This document shows positions 6,237-13,956 of a stretch of DNA of 17,600 bases, in pieces. The translations under genes and the position numbers were made by a program. The stretch's first letter is position 1. Each line of letters begins with the position of its first letter. The notes beneath the pieces were generated by a model. It was not told where the DNA came from and made no database searches. It worked only from the letters and a program-made list of their open reading frames with translations. Source of the stretch: CAZZKF01 sp964654995 (GTDB lineage Bacteria; Pseudomonadota; Alphaproteobacteria; CAZZKF01); contig CAZZKF010000053.1 of assembly GCA_964654995.1 (NCBI GenBank), positions 1 to 17,600 of the forward strand. Reading direction: 5' to 3'.

Positions 6237-6362
6237 CACGTCGGTGCGGGCCAGCACGATCATGCCGTCGATGACGCCGGCGAAATAACGCCCCAAGGCC
6301 ACCGGATCTTCGCCTTCCGCCAGGTCGCCATCGCGCTGCGCCTGTTCGAGCCGCACGGGCAT
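6237..6362 (-). pseudogene. TetR-family regulator remnant (C-terminal fragment)
   Basis: The minus-strand frame from 6362 reads VRLEQAQRDGDLAEGEDPVALG, then YFAGVIDGMIVLART. This is the typical C-terminal ligand-domain pattern of TetR regulators (aq..GdL....dp..la..l...idG..vlaR). No helix-turn-helix region exists upstream, because the frame changes abruptly at about 6361, where sulfotransferase sequence begins on the other strand. The C-terminus is also lost, since the frame runs into the amidohydrolase gene. It can be read as the scar of a deletion. Short similarity makes the call moderate. Confidence 0.55.
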
Positions 6363-6920
6363 GGACTGGCGGGCCCTGCTCGACGGCTATGCGGCCGGCG
6401 TCGACTGACCGATCTGCAACTATTACAAGGAACTGACGGCCCCCTTCCCCGAGGCCAGGGTGGTCTTGAGCCTGCGCGATCCGGACAGATGGTTCGACAG
6501 TTTCCGGCTCCTGGTCCGCATCAACGACCTGTTCAACCGCTTCGCCTTTCTGATGCCGATGTTCCGGCGCTTTCGCGCCATGACCGATGGCGCCGTCTGG
6601 CACATCTTCCCCGACCGGCGCGACCGCGCCGCCTGCATCGCTGTCTTCAACCGCCACATCGACGAGGTCAGGGCAACGGTGCCGCCCGAGCGCCTGCTGG
6701 TCTACCGGGTGGAGGACGGCTGGGAGCCGTTGTGCACACCTTTCCGGGCTGTGAGGTGCCGGCCGAGCCGTTCCCGCATGTCAATTCGCGCGACGAACTG
6801 AAGCGCGCCACCCGGGTGCTGGTTGTCCGCAAGGTGGCCGGTGCCATCCTGCTTGTCGGGCTGGTGGCGGCAGGGCTTGGGGCGGGGCTCTACGGGCTTG
6901 GCGTTTTGGCGCCATTTTGA
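6361..6920 (+). pseudogene. Sulfotransferase-family pseudogene (N-terminus deleted, premature stop, frameshift)
   Basis: The frame from ATG 6361 reads MDWRALLDGYAAGVD, then TGA at 6406-6408 where relatives have Trp, then PICNYYKELTAPFPEARVVL, SLRDPDRWFDSF and further sulfotransferase-like sequence to EDGWEPLCT. At 6734-6739 an extra CA in TGCACACC shifts the frame by two. The continuation is FPGCEVPAEPFPHVNSRDEL, ending at 6920 with a hydrophobic segment (AILLVGLVAAGLGAGLYGLG), the C-terminal anchor seen in bacterial members of this family. The N-terminal PAPS-binding loop (about the first 90-100 residues) is missing. Three independent lesions make a functional enzyme unlikely. Intact members transfer sulfate from PAPS to small molecules. 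Confidence 0.8.
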
Positions 6921-6977
6921 TGCCCCGGCACTGCAGATTTGTCCTTGCATTGGGCCCTTCAACGGTGAATGTTTGAA

Positions 6978-7036
6978 GCGGAACCGTCCGGGCCCGGCAG
7001 GTCGGCCATAGGGCCTGCGTCGCGGTCCGGTTCCGC
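6978..7036 (+). promoter_or_regulatory. Structured leader upstream of pckG (nested inverted repeats)
   Basis: GCGGAACCG (6978-6986) and CGGTTCCGC (7028-7036) are perfect inverted repeats. They enclose a second pair, GCAGG (6997-7001) and CCTGC (7014-7018). The resulting long hairpin ends 33 bp before the pckG start. No T-run follows, so it is not an intrinsic terminator; it could be an mRNA leader structure or a regulator site. I see no clear promoter hexamers in 6921-7069. Confidence 0.4.
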
Positions 7037-7069
7037 ACCCGTCACCACCTCAAGATCAGGAAAAGAAGG

Positions 7070-8899
7070 ATGAGAAGCCCCGAGCCCGCGCCCACCACCA
7101 ACAACCGTCTAGTCGAATGGGTCCGCGACATCGCCGAGCTGTGCACCCCCGACCGGGTGCACTGGTGCGACGGATCGAAGGAGGAATACGACCGGCTCTG
7201 CGCCATGATGGTCGACAGCGGCACATTGATCCCGCTCAATCCCGAGAAGCGCCCGGGCTCGTTTCTCGCCCGTTCCGACCCCCGCGATGTTGCCCGGGTC
7301 GAGGACCGTACCTTCATCTGCTCGGCCAGCGAGGCGGAAGCCGGGCCGACCAACAACTGGCGCGACCCCGACGAGATGAAGGCTCTGCTCACCGACCTGT
7401 TCCGGGGCGCGATGAAGGGCCGCACCATGTATGTGATCCCGTTCAGCATGGGGCCGTTGGGATCAAGCATCGCCCATATCGGCGTCCAGATCAGCGATTC
7501 TCCCTATGTCGCCGCCAGCATGCGGATCATGACCCGGATGGGCGCGGGCGTCCTTGAGGTGCTGGGCGACGGCGATTTCGTGCCCTGCCTGCATTCGGTC
7601 GGCGCACCGCTGGCCGAGGGCGCCGAGGATGTGCCCTGGCCGTGCAATGCCGAGAACAAGTACATCGTCCATTTCCCCGAAACCCGCGAGATCTGGTCCT
7701 ACGGCTCCGGCTACGGCGGCAATGCGCTGCTCGGCAAGAAGTGCTTCGCCCTGCGAATCGCATCCGTCATGGCCCGCGATGAGGGCTGGCTGGCCGAACA
7801 CATGCTGATCCTCGGCCTCGAATCGCCGGAAGGCGAGAAAACTTACGTCGCCGCCGCCTTCCCGAGCGCCTGCGGCAAGACCAATCTGGCGATGATCATC
7901 CCGCCCGAGGGCTTCGAGGGCTGGAAGGCCTGGACGGTCGGCGACGACATCGCCTGGATCAAGCCGGGGGCCGACGGGCGGCTCTACGCCATCAACCCCG
8001 AGGCCGGATTCTTCGGGGTGGCGCCGGGCACATCGATGAAGTCCAACCCCACCGCCATGCGGACCATGGAGCACGACAGCATCTTCACCAATGTCGCCCT
8101 GACCGACGATGGCGATGTGTGGTGGGAAGGCATGACCGAGGCGCCGCCCGATCACCTGATCGACTGGCAGGGCAATGACTGGCACCCGGGCTGCGGGCGC
8201 CCGGCAGCCCATCCGAATGCCCGCTTCACCGCCCCGGTCGGCCAGTGCCCGAGCATCGATCCGGCCTTCGACGACCCCAAGGGCGTGCCGATCTCCGCCT
8301 TCATCTTCGGTGGCCGGCTGTCGCGCACCTTCCCGCTGGTGTACCAGGCCGAGGACTGGGAGCACGGTGTCTATCTGGCCGCCACCATGGGCTCGGAAGC
8401 GACCGCGGCAGCCGAAAACCAGGCCGCCATCCGCCGCGATCCGATGGCCATGCTGCCGTTCTGCGGCTACAACATGGGCGACTACTGGCAGCACTGGCTG
8501 GATTTTGCCGGGCGCATCGCCACGCCGCCGCCGATCTTCCGGGTCAACTGGTTCCGCAAAGGCGCCGACGGCAGGTTCCTGTGGCCCGGCTTCGGCCAGA
8601 ACATGCGGGTGCTGAAATGGATCGTCGATCGCGTGCATGGCCGCGCTGAGGCCGTGGAAAGCCCCTTCGGGCTGGTGCCGCGCTACCGCGACATCAACTG
8701 GCAGGGCCTCGATTATGCGCCGGAGACTTATCGCGAGCTGATGGAAATCGGGCGTGACGAGGCGCGCGCCGAGGCCGAGGACCAGAAGTCCCATTTCGCG
8801 CGCTTCGGCGACCGGCTGCCCGAGGCCATGGAGCGCCAGCGCCAGAAGCTGCTGGACCGCATCGCCGCAGCGCCGGAGACCTGGACCGTGCCCGACTGA
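7070..8899 (+). CDS. pckG: Phosphoenolpyruvate carboxykinase (GTP)
   Basis: A 609-residue cytosolic enzyme that converts oxaloacetate plus GTP to PEP, CO2 and GDP, the first committed step of gluconeogenesis. It is clearly the GTP-dependent family: NNWRDPDEMK (95-104), YVIPFSMGPLGS (121-132), the P-loop FPSACGKTN (264-272) with the reactive Cys268, the kinase-2 metal site GDDIAW (291-296), NPEAGFFGVAPGTS (309-322), GGRLSRTFPLVY (414-425) and FGQNMRVLKWI near the C-terminus. Length is normal and no key residue is missing. The ATG at 7070 has AGGAAAAG upstream. Many alphaproteobacteria instead carry the unrelated ATP-dependent PckA, so the GTP form is a mild lineage clue. A ketopantoate-reductase-like gene follows 51 bp downstream. 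Confidence 0.97.
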   Translation: MRSPEPAPTTNNRLVEWVRDIAELCTPDRVHWCDGSKEEYDRLCAMMVDSGTLIPLNPEKRPGSFLARSDPRDVARVEDRTFICSASEAEAGPTNNWRDPDEMKALLTDLFRGAMKGRTMYVIPFSMGPLGSSIAHIGVQISDSPYVAASMRIMTRMGAGVLEVLGDGDFVPCLHSVGAPLAEGAEDVPWPCNAENKYIVHFPETREIWSYGSGYGGNALLGKKCFALRIASVMARDEGWLAEHMLILGLESPEGEKTYVAAAFPSACGKTNLAMIIPPEGFEGWKAWTVGDDIAWIKPGADGRLYAINPEAGFFGVAPGTSMKSNPTAMRTMEHDSIFTNVALTDDGDVWWEGMTEAPPDHLIDWQGNDWHPGCGRPAAHPNARFTAPVGQCPSIDPAFDDPKGVPISAFIFGGRLSRTFPLVYQAEDWEHGVYLAATMGSEATAAAENQAAIRRDPMAMLPFCGYNMGDYWQHWLDFAGRIATPPPIFRVNWFRKGADGRFLWPGFGQNMRVLKWIVDRVHGRAEAVESPFGLVPRYRDINWQGLDYAPETYRELMEIGRDEARAEAEDQKSHFARFGDRLPEAMERQRQKLLDRIAAAPETWTVPD

Positions 8900-8950
8900 C
8901 CGGCTGCGGTGGCGCCGTCGGCAGCGACCGGACGATGTGAACGGAAAGCC

Positions 8951-9877
8951 ATGCGTATCGCCATCATGGGCGCCGGCGCCATCGGCGGCTTCTACGGCGC
9001 CAAGCTGGCGCAGGCCGGGCATGAGGTGATCTTCATCGCCCGCGGCGCCCACCTCAAGGCCATGCAGACGCACGGCCTGACCATCCGCAGCGACGCCGGG
9101 ACCCTGCATCTGCCGTCGGTCACCGCCTGCGCATCCACCGACGACTGCGCCCCGGTGGACGCCATTCTGTTCTGCGTCAAGCTCTATGACACCGGGCCGG
9201 CGATCCGTGCCTGCCGGGCGCTGCTGAACGACGAGACCCTGGTGCTGACCCTGCAGAACGGTGTCGAAAGCCCGGACGTGCTGGGCGCCGTGCTTGGCGC
9301 CGAGCGCATGTTGGGCGGTGCTGCCTATATCGTCGTTCAGATCGAGGAGGCGGGCGTCATTCGCCACACCGGCCCGTTCGAGCGCATCGAATTCGCCGCC
9401 GCCGAGCCGGCAGTGCAGGCGCGCGCGGTGGCCTTCGGCGAGGTCTGCCGGGCAGCGGGCATCGATGCCCATGTCGGCGAGGACATGCGGCTTTTGCTGT
9501 GGAACAAGTTCGTGCTGCTTTCGGCGTCGAGCTCGATGACCGCGCTGACCCGCCAGACCATGGGCTGGGTGCGCACCGACCCGGTGGCCCGCGAGATCAT
9601 GGTCGCCGCGGTGCGCGAAACCGTGGCGGTCGCCCGCGCCCTCGGCGTGCCGCTGGCCGAGGATGTCGAGGAACGCACGCTCGAGACCCTCGATCATGTC
9701 GTCGGCGCCGACGCCAAGGCCTCGCAACTGGTCGATCTCGAGCGCGGCAAGCCACTGGAGCTGGAATGGCTGTCGGGCGCCATCCACCGCTTCGGCCAGA
9801 CGCTGGGGATTCCCACGCCGGTGCATTCCACCGTTTATGCGGCCCTTCGCCCCTTCGCCGCCGGGCGTCACCAATAA
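8951..9877 (+). CDS. 2-dehydropantoate 2-reductase family protein (ApbA/PanE fold)
   Basis: A 308-residue NADPH-dependent ketoacid reductase of normal length. The nucleotide-binding motif GAGAIGG is at residues 7-13, LQNGV with N103 is in the substrate region, LLWNKF contains the probable catalytic Lys186, and ASQLVDLERG with LELEW places a Glu (E270) where E. coli PanE has E256. PanE makes pantoate for coenzyme A. Paralogues of this family often reduce other 2-keto acids, so the exact substrate is left open. The ATG at 8951 begins directly at the Rossmann strand; an upstream GTG in frame would add unrelated residues. It is co-directional with pckG, 51 bp apart, and may share its transcript. 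Confidence 0.88.
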   Translation: MRIAIMGAGAIGGFYGAKLAQAGHEVIFIARGAHLKAMQTHGLTIRSDAGTLHLPSVTACASTDDCAPVDAILFCVKLYDTGPAIRACRALLNDETLVLTLQNGVESPDVLGAVLGAERMLGGAAYIVVQIEEAGVIRHTGPFERIEFAAAEPAVQARAVAFGEVCRAAGIDAHVGEDMRLLLWNKFVLLSASSSMTALTRQTMGWVRTDPVAREIMVAAVRETVAVARALGVPLAEDVEERTLETLDHVVGADAKASQLVDLERGKPLELEWLSGAIHRFGQTLGIPTPVHSTVYAALRPFAAGRHQ

Positions 9878-9897
9878 CCGGCCGCAACGCCGGCCGG
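9878..9897. terminator. GC-rich hairpin between convergent genes
   Basis: CCGGCC (9878-9883) and GGCCGG (9892-9897) form a perfect 6-bp stem directly after the reductase stop codon, in the 60-bp gap to the convergent LacI-family gene. No T-run is present on either side, so termination is only a guess. Confidence 0.3.
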
Positions 9898-9937
9898 CGG
9901 CCGCCGCGCACGGCATCGAGATGCTGGCCGCCGAGCT

Positions 9938-10969
9938 TCAGTCGCCGGCAGGCGGCGGTGCGGTCGAGCCGCGCACCACCAGCTCCGGCGCCAGGGTGAC
10001 CGAGGCCACCGGCTCCTTGCCGTTCTGCATCAGCCGCAGCAGCAGCCCGGCGGCTTCCGCCCCCATCTGATAGTGGGAAATGCGCACCGAGGTGAGCGGC
10101 GGCTTGAACTTGTCGATGAACGGCATGTCGTTATACCCGGTGACCGAAATCCGCTCCGGGCAGACGATGCCGCGTTCCTCCAGCGCGTCATAACACCCCA
10201 ATGCCATCAGATCGTTGGCGGTGACGATGGCGGTGATCCCGGGCCCCGCATCGAGCAGCTCAAGGGTCACCCGGCGGCCCTCCTCCTCGCTGAACGCCTT
10301 GCCGAAGCGGATGAGTTCGGGGTCGGGCTCAAGGCCGTTGGCACGCATGCCCTTGAGGAAGCCCTGGTAGCGCATGTAGCCGGTCGAATAGTCTTGCGGC
10401 CCGCCCAGATGGGCGATGTGGCGATGGCCCAGCGCCACCACGTGATCGACGGCGAGGCCGATGCCGGCAATATCGTCGTTGATCACCGAGACCGCGCCCT
10501 TGTCCTCGATCGCCCGGTTGAGCAGAACCAGCGGGATGCCTTCGCTCAGGCATTCCTTGATCAGAGCATCGGCGCGGTGCGCGGTGGCAAGGATGAGGCC
10601 GTCGACCTGACGCGCCTTCATGGTATCGAGCAAAATCCGTTCCTGTTCCGGGTCCTCGCCGGAATTGCCCAGCATCGCCGTGTAACCGGCCTCGCCCAGC
10701 GTCTTCTCGATGCCGCGGATGATCGGCGGAAACACCGGGTTGGTCAGATCCGGGATCAGAACCCCGACCGTGAACGAGCGGTTGGTGCGCAGGCTGTAGG
10801 CGAAGGGATTGGCGCGATAGCCCATTTCCTCGGCCGTCTTCATCACCCTGAGCGCCACCTCGTCCGAGACCATGGTGCGGGTTGCCGGGCTCAGCACCCG
10901 CGAGACGGTCGACGGGTGGACGCCGACGCGGCGCGCCACGTCACGCAGTGTCACCCGGGTTCGTGCCAT
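9938..10969 (-). CDS. LacI-family transcriptional regulator
   Basis: 343 residues, standard length. The N-terminal LacI helix-turn-helix (VTLRDVARRVGVHPSTVSRV, 6-25) is followed by the hinge region up to RANPFAYSLRTNRS and a periplasmic-binding-protein-like sensor domain (GVLIPDLTNPVFPPIIRGIE onward, then DHVVALGHRHIAHLGGP, TAIVTANDLMALG, and SVTGYNDMPF near the C-terminus). Such proteins repress or activate sugar or other catabolic genes on binding a small ligand. The target is not evident. It lies downstream of and co-directional with the molybdenum hydroxylase genes, but 130 bp away and probably with its own promoter. The ATG at 10969 has GGAG 4 bp upstream and starts the usual MARxRVTLRDVA pattern. 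Confidence 0.94.
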   Translation of the reverse strand: MARTRVTLRDVARRVGVHPSTVSRVLSPATRTMVSDEVALRVMKTAEEMGYRANPFAYSLRTNRSFTVGVLIPDLTNPVFPPIIRGIEKTLGEAGYTAMLGNSGEDPEQERILLDTMKARQVDGLILATAHRADALIKECLSEGIPLVLLNRAIEDKGAVSVINDDIAGIGLAVDHVVALGHRHIAHLGGPQDYSTGYMRYQGFLKGMRANGLEPDPELIRFGKAFSEEEGRRVTLELLDAGPGITAIVTANDLMALGCYDALEERGIVCPERISVTGYNDMPFIDKFKPPLTSVRISHYQMGAEAAGLLLRLMQNGKEPVASVTLAPELVVRGSTAPPPAGD

Positions 10970-11016
10970 CCGCTCCGATCCTGCTCGGCCCCCAATACCC
11001 CTACTAAATTAGAGGG

Positions 11017-11027
11017 ATAACCGTAAT
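11017..11027. promoter_or_regulatory. Weak CG-centred palindrome upstream of the LacI-family gene
   Basis: ATAACCGTAAT is symmetric at eight of eleven positions, with the CG core common in LacI-family operators. It lies about 50 bp upstream of the regulator start, in the only AT-rich part of this intergenic region. Autoregulation is a possibility only. The rest of 10970-11099 shows nothing convincing beyond a minus-strand TTGCAC at the -35 distance from AT-rich sequence. Confidence 0.25.
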
Positions 11028-11099
11028 GTGCAACTACCAAGCCGTCGGGATCGCCACCGGGGACAGGCGTGACAGAACGTGATGTCGATACTTGCCGCT

Positions 11100-13325
11100 T
11101 CAGGCTTTGAGCGTCGCTTTCACCCGCGCGGGCGTCAGCGGCAGGTGGCGCAGGCGCTTGCCGGTCAATGCAAAAAGCGCGTTGGCCACCGCCCCGCCGG
11201 TCATCGGCACCCCGAGCTCACCCACGGCAGAGGGCGGATGGTCGGAGGAGAGCACACGCACATGAATATCCGGCACGTCCGCCATCCGCATCACCCGATA
11301 GTCGTGGAAATTGGATTGCCGGACCTGGCCGTTCTCGATGGTGATGCGCTCGGACACCGCCTGGCCGAGACCGTAGACGATGGCCCCTTCGACCTGGGCC
11401 TCGACATTTTTCGGCTGCACGGCGAGCCCCGGATCGACCACCGCCCAGAAATTGTGCAGCCGGATGCGGCCGGTCGCCTCATCGAGCGATATCTCGGCAA
11501 TGCCGGCGGCGAGCGACGTGTGATAGCCGGCAAAAGCCACCCCGAGCGCCCGGCCTTCGGCCCGCGGTTCGCCCCAGCCGGCCATCTCGGCCACCGTCTT
11601 CAATACGGTTCGCGCCCGCGGCGCATCGGCCAGCAGCCGCTCCAGCCGGAACCGGACGGGATCCATCTTCAGCGCATGCGCCAGCTCGTCGATGAAGGAT
11701 TCGGCCGCGAACCTGGTATAGCCGGTGGCCACCCCGCGCCACGGCGACAGCCGGGCCCGGCGTTCCGTGATCACATGTTCGGCCAACACGTTGGCAATCC
11801 CGTAGTTGGAGACCTCGGCACCGAGCATGGAGATCACGTCGCGGCCCTTCTGCATGTCCCAGCGCACCGGATTGTAAAACGCCAGCACCGAAGGCGCCGC
11901 CACCCGGTGATGCCAGGCGATGACGCGCCCGCGCTCATCCAGCCCGGCGCGCAGAACCTGCGCCACCAGCGGCCGGAACCAGCCGTTCTGGACATCATCT
12001 TCGCGGCTCCAGATCACCTTGACCGGTTTCCTGAGCTGCCTGGAGATCAGCAGCGCATCGATCAGGTGCCTTGGCGCCAGCTCGGCGCGCCGCCCGAAGC
12101 CGCCGCCCAGCAGCATCTGGTGCAGCGTGATCTTGTCCGGCGTCGTGCCCAGCACCTTGGCGGCGGCCAGCGTCGTCAGACTTTGGCTCTGGGTGCCGGT
12201 CCAGATTTCCGCCGCATCGCCGGCCTCGTTCACCCGGGCGGTGGCATTCAGCGGCTCCATCTGGGCGTGATAGACATAGTCGCAGCGGTATTCCGCCTCG
12301 ATGACCGTGGCCGCGCGCTCGAGCGCCGCGGGTGCGTCGCCCCTGGCCTGCCAGGGCACCGCGCGGCGCGACGGATCGCGGGCGGCGGCCGCATAGTCCT
12401 CGACATCGCGGGCACTGTCGAATGTCGCGGCGTTGGGCGCCGGCGACCAGGACACCTCGAGCACCGCCTTGGCATCGCGTGTCGCCTCCACCGTTTCACC
12501 GACCACCGCCACCGCCTCGTCGATGGCGACGATGTCGGTGATCCCCGGCACCGCGCGGGCGGCGCGGTCATCGATCCTTACCGGCCGCTGCCCTTCAAGC
12601 GGGGCGCGGAGCACGGCGGCATAGACCATGCCGGGGACGCGCACGTCCATGGCATATTGGGCCTGCCCGGTGACCTTCGCCGGAACGTCGAGGCGCGGCA
12701 TGCTGTGGCCGATGAGGCGGAAGTCTTCGGGCTTCTTGAGGTCGGCCTCGGTGATCCGCGGCAGGGTCTCGGGCAGCTCGGCAAAGCCGGCGATTTCACC
12801 GTAGCTCAGCCGCCGCCCCGAGGGCGCGTGCACCACCACGCTGGGCTCGGTGGCCAGTTCCGCCACCGGCACGCCCCAGTGCGCGGCGGCCGCCTCCATC
12901 AGCAGGCGCCGGGCCTGCGCCCCGGCCAGACGCAGGGTTACATAGTAGCCGCGCACTGCGGCGCTGCCGCCGGTATACAACAGGCGCCCGAAAATCGGGT
13001 TGCCATAGACCTGATCGGCTTTCGAGACCTGCACGGCGACGATGTCGGCCCAGTCGGCGTCGAGCTCCTCGGCGAAGATCAGCGGCAGGGCGGTCAAGGA
13101 ACCCTGGCCCATCTCGGCGGCCGGGCCGAGGATGGTGATCCGACCGGTCGTCTCGATCGTCGCCCAGACATTGGGATGAAAGCTGCGGGCCGCGCTCTCC
13201 TTCAGGATGCCCCTGACCGCAAAGGCATTGCCGGCGGCATAGACCAGCGTCAGACCGGCCGCCCCGGCGAGAAACCCGCGCCGGCTGATGCCGGTGGTGC
13301 ATGTCGCAGATGGGGACGTGCTCAT
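11100..13325 (-). CDS. Molybdopterin-binding subunit of an isoquinoline 1-oxidoreductase-type molybdenum hydroxylase
   Basis: A 741-residue large subunit of the xanthine oxidase family, IorB type, that hydroxylates N-heterocycles or oxidises aldehydes with water as oxygen source. A twin-arginine signal (SRRGFLAGAAGLTL, 14-27) directs the folded holoenzyme to the periplasm. The aldehyde-oxidase hammerhead-like part lies near 212-295. Molybdenum-cofactor loops include EMGQGSLTAL (71-80) and LGGGFGRR (406-413), and the probable catalytic Glu is E703 in VGELGVP. The C-terminal GGAVANALFALTG is typical. The start has AGGAGG 9 bp upstream and lies 4 bp after the small-subunit stop, so the two are one operon. 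No FAD subunit, cytochrome c or XdhC-type chaperone is visible in this window. The substrate is unknown. Confidence 0.92.
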   Translation of the reverse strand: MSTSPSATCTTGISRRGFLAGAAGLTLVYAAGNAFAVRGILKESAARSFHPNVWATIETTGRITILGPAAEMGQGSLTALPLIFAEELDADWADIVAVQVSKADQVYGNPIFGRLLYTGGSAAVRGYYVTLRLAGAQARRLLMEAAAAHWGVPVAELATEPSVVVHAPSGRRLSYGEIAGFAELPETLPRITEADLKKPEDFRLIGHSMPRLDVPAKVTGQAQYAMDVRVPGMVYAAVLRAPLEGQRPVRIDDRAARAVPGITDIVAIDEAVAVVGETVEATRDAKAVLEVSWSPAPNAATFDSARDVEDYAAAARDPSRRAVPWQARGDAPAALERAATVIEAEYRCDYVYHAQMEPLNATARVNEAGDAAEIWTGTQSQSLTTLAAAKVLGTTPDKITLHQMLLGGGFGRRAELAPRHLIDALLISRQLRKPVKVIWSREDDVQNGWFRPLVAQVLRAGLDERGRVIAWHHRVAAPSVLAFYNPVRWDMQKGRDVISMLGAEVSNYGIANVLAEHVITERRARLSPWRGVATGYTRFAAESFIDELAHALKMDPVRFRLERLLADAPRARTVLKTVAEMAGWGEPRAEGRALGVAFAGYHTSLAAGIAEISLDEATGRIRLHNFWAVVDPGLAVQPKNVEAQVEGAIVYGLGQAVSERITIENGQVRQSNFHDYRVMRMADVPDIHVRVLSSDHPPSAVGELGVPMTGGAVANALFALTGKRLRHLPLTPARVKATLKA

Positions 13326-13329
13326 CGCC

Positions 13330-13782
13330 CTAGACCTCCTGCGCCGCCCGCTCGACGGCGCGGATGATCCGCATGTAGGTGCCGCAGCGGCAGATGTTGG
13401 TGTTCATGTGGCGCTTGATCTCATCACGGCTGGGCCTGGCCTTCGTCGCCAGCAACTCGGCCGCCCGCATGATCTGACCCGACTGGCAATAGCCGCACTG
13501 CGGCACCTGCTCGGCAATCCAGGCGCGCTGCAGCGGATGATCGCCGGCCTCGGACAAGCCTTCGATGGTGGTCACCGCGCGGCCCGCCACCTCGCCGACC
13601 CCGGTCTGGCAGGAAAACCGGGAGGCCCCGTCAACATGCACCGTGCACGCCCCGCACAGCCCGGCATGGCAGCCGAACTTGGTTCCGGTCAGCCCGAGAT
13701 GCTCGCGCAGCACCCACAGCAGCGGCACATCCGCGTCCACATCAACCGATACCGTGCGGCCGTTCAAGACAAACTCGATCAT
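13330..13782 (-). CDS. 2Fe-2S subunit of the molybdenum hydroxylase (IorA/CoxS type)
   Basis: A 150-residue electron-transfer subunit carrying two 2Fe-2S clusters. The plant-ferredoxin-type cluster uses C38, C43, C46 and C58 (GCHAGLCGACTVHVDG then SC). The second, helical cluster uses C96, C99, C131 and C133 (QCGYCQSGQI and NICRCGTYMRI). All eight ligands are present. Electrons pass from the molybdenum centre of the partner encoded immediately downstream to an acceptor not found here. The ATG at 13782 is chosen because AGGAGG sits 5 bp upstream and MIEFVLNG is the family start; a longer frame up to 13872 has no homologous content. The small subunit has no signal of its own and is presumably exported with the Tat-tagged partner. 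Confidence 0.94.
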   Translation of the reverse strand: MIEFVLNGRTVSVDVDADVPLLWVLREHLGLTGTKFGCHAGLCGACTVHVDGASRFSCQTGVGEVAGRAVTTIEGLSEAGDHPLQRAWIAEQVPQCGYCQSGQIMRAAELLATKARPSRDEIKRHMNTNICRCGTYMRIIRAVERAAQEV

Positions 13783-13920
13783 CAAAGCCTCCTGGCCCAA
13801 TCTGTCCCGGTGTGCCGGCCTTTGGCCGTCAGTGTACCACATGGCTGTCCGGCCCGGCCGGCTTTGCCGCAATCGTTTGCGTGCCGCCAGCTCCCGGTCT
13901 GAGTCGCCGCTCCGCCGGGC

Positions 13921-13942
13921 GGCCCGGCGCGGCGCCGGGGCC
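13921..13942 (-). terminator. Long GC hairpin after the VPS10-like gene
   Basis: GGCCCGGCGC and its near-complement GGCGCCGGGGCC form an 8-9-bp GC stem with one bulge, 14 bp beyond the stop of the gene that ends at 13957. It has no T-run. It lies upstream of the hydroxylase operon and may separate the two transcripts. The remainder of 13783-13920 shows only a small CGGCC/GGCCG hairpin and no clear promoter. Confidence 0.35.
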
Positions 13943-13956
13943 AGAGCCGGTGAGCG

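Noticed and set aside
6361..6920. Sulfotransferase gene read through TGA (recoding or selenocysteine)
   Set aside because: The expected residue is Trp, there is a second frameshift, and the N-terminal half is absent. Decay explains all three.
7463..9916. An 817-codon open frame on the minus strand opposite pckG and the reductase gene
   Set aside because: Low-complexity Arg/Gly/His/Asp-rich translation with no family motif. It mirrors two certain genes and is a product of high GC codon bias.
11079..13367. A 762-codon plus-strand open frame opposite the molybdenum subunit gene
   Set aside because: Its composition is that of an antisense shadow; the minus-strand gene has Tat signal, cofactor motifs and ribosome site.
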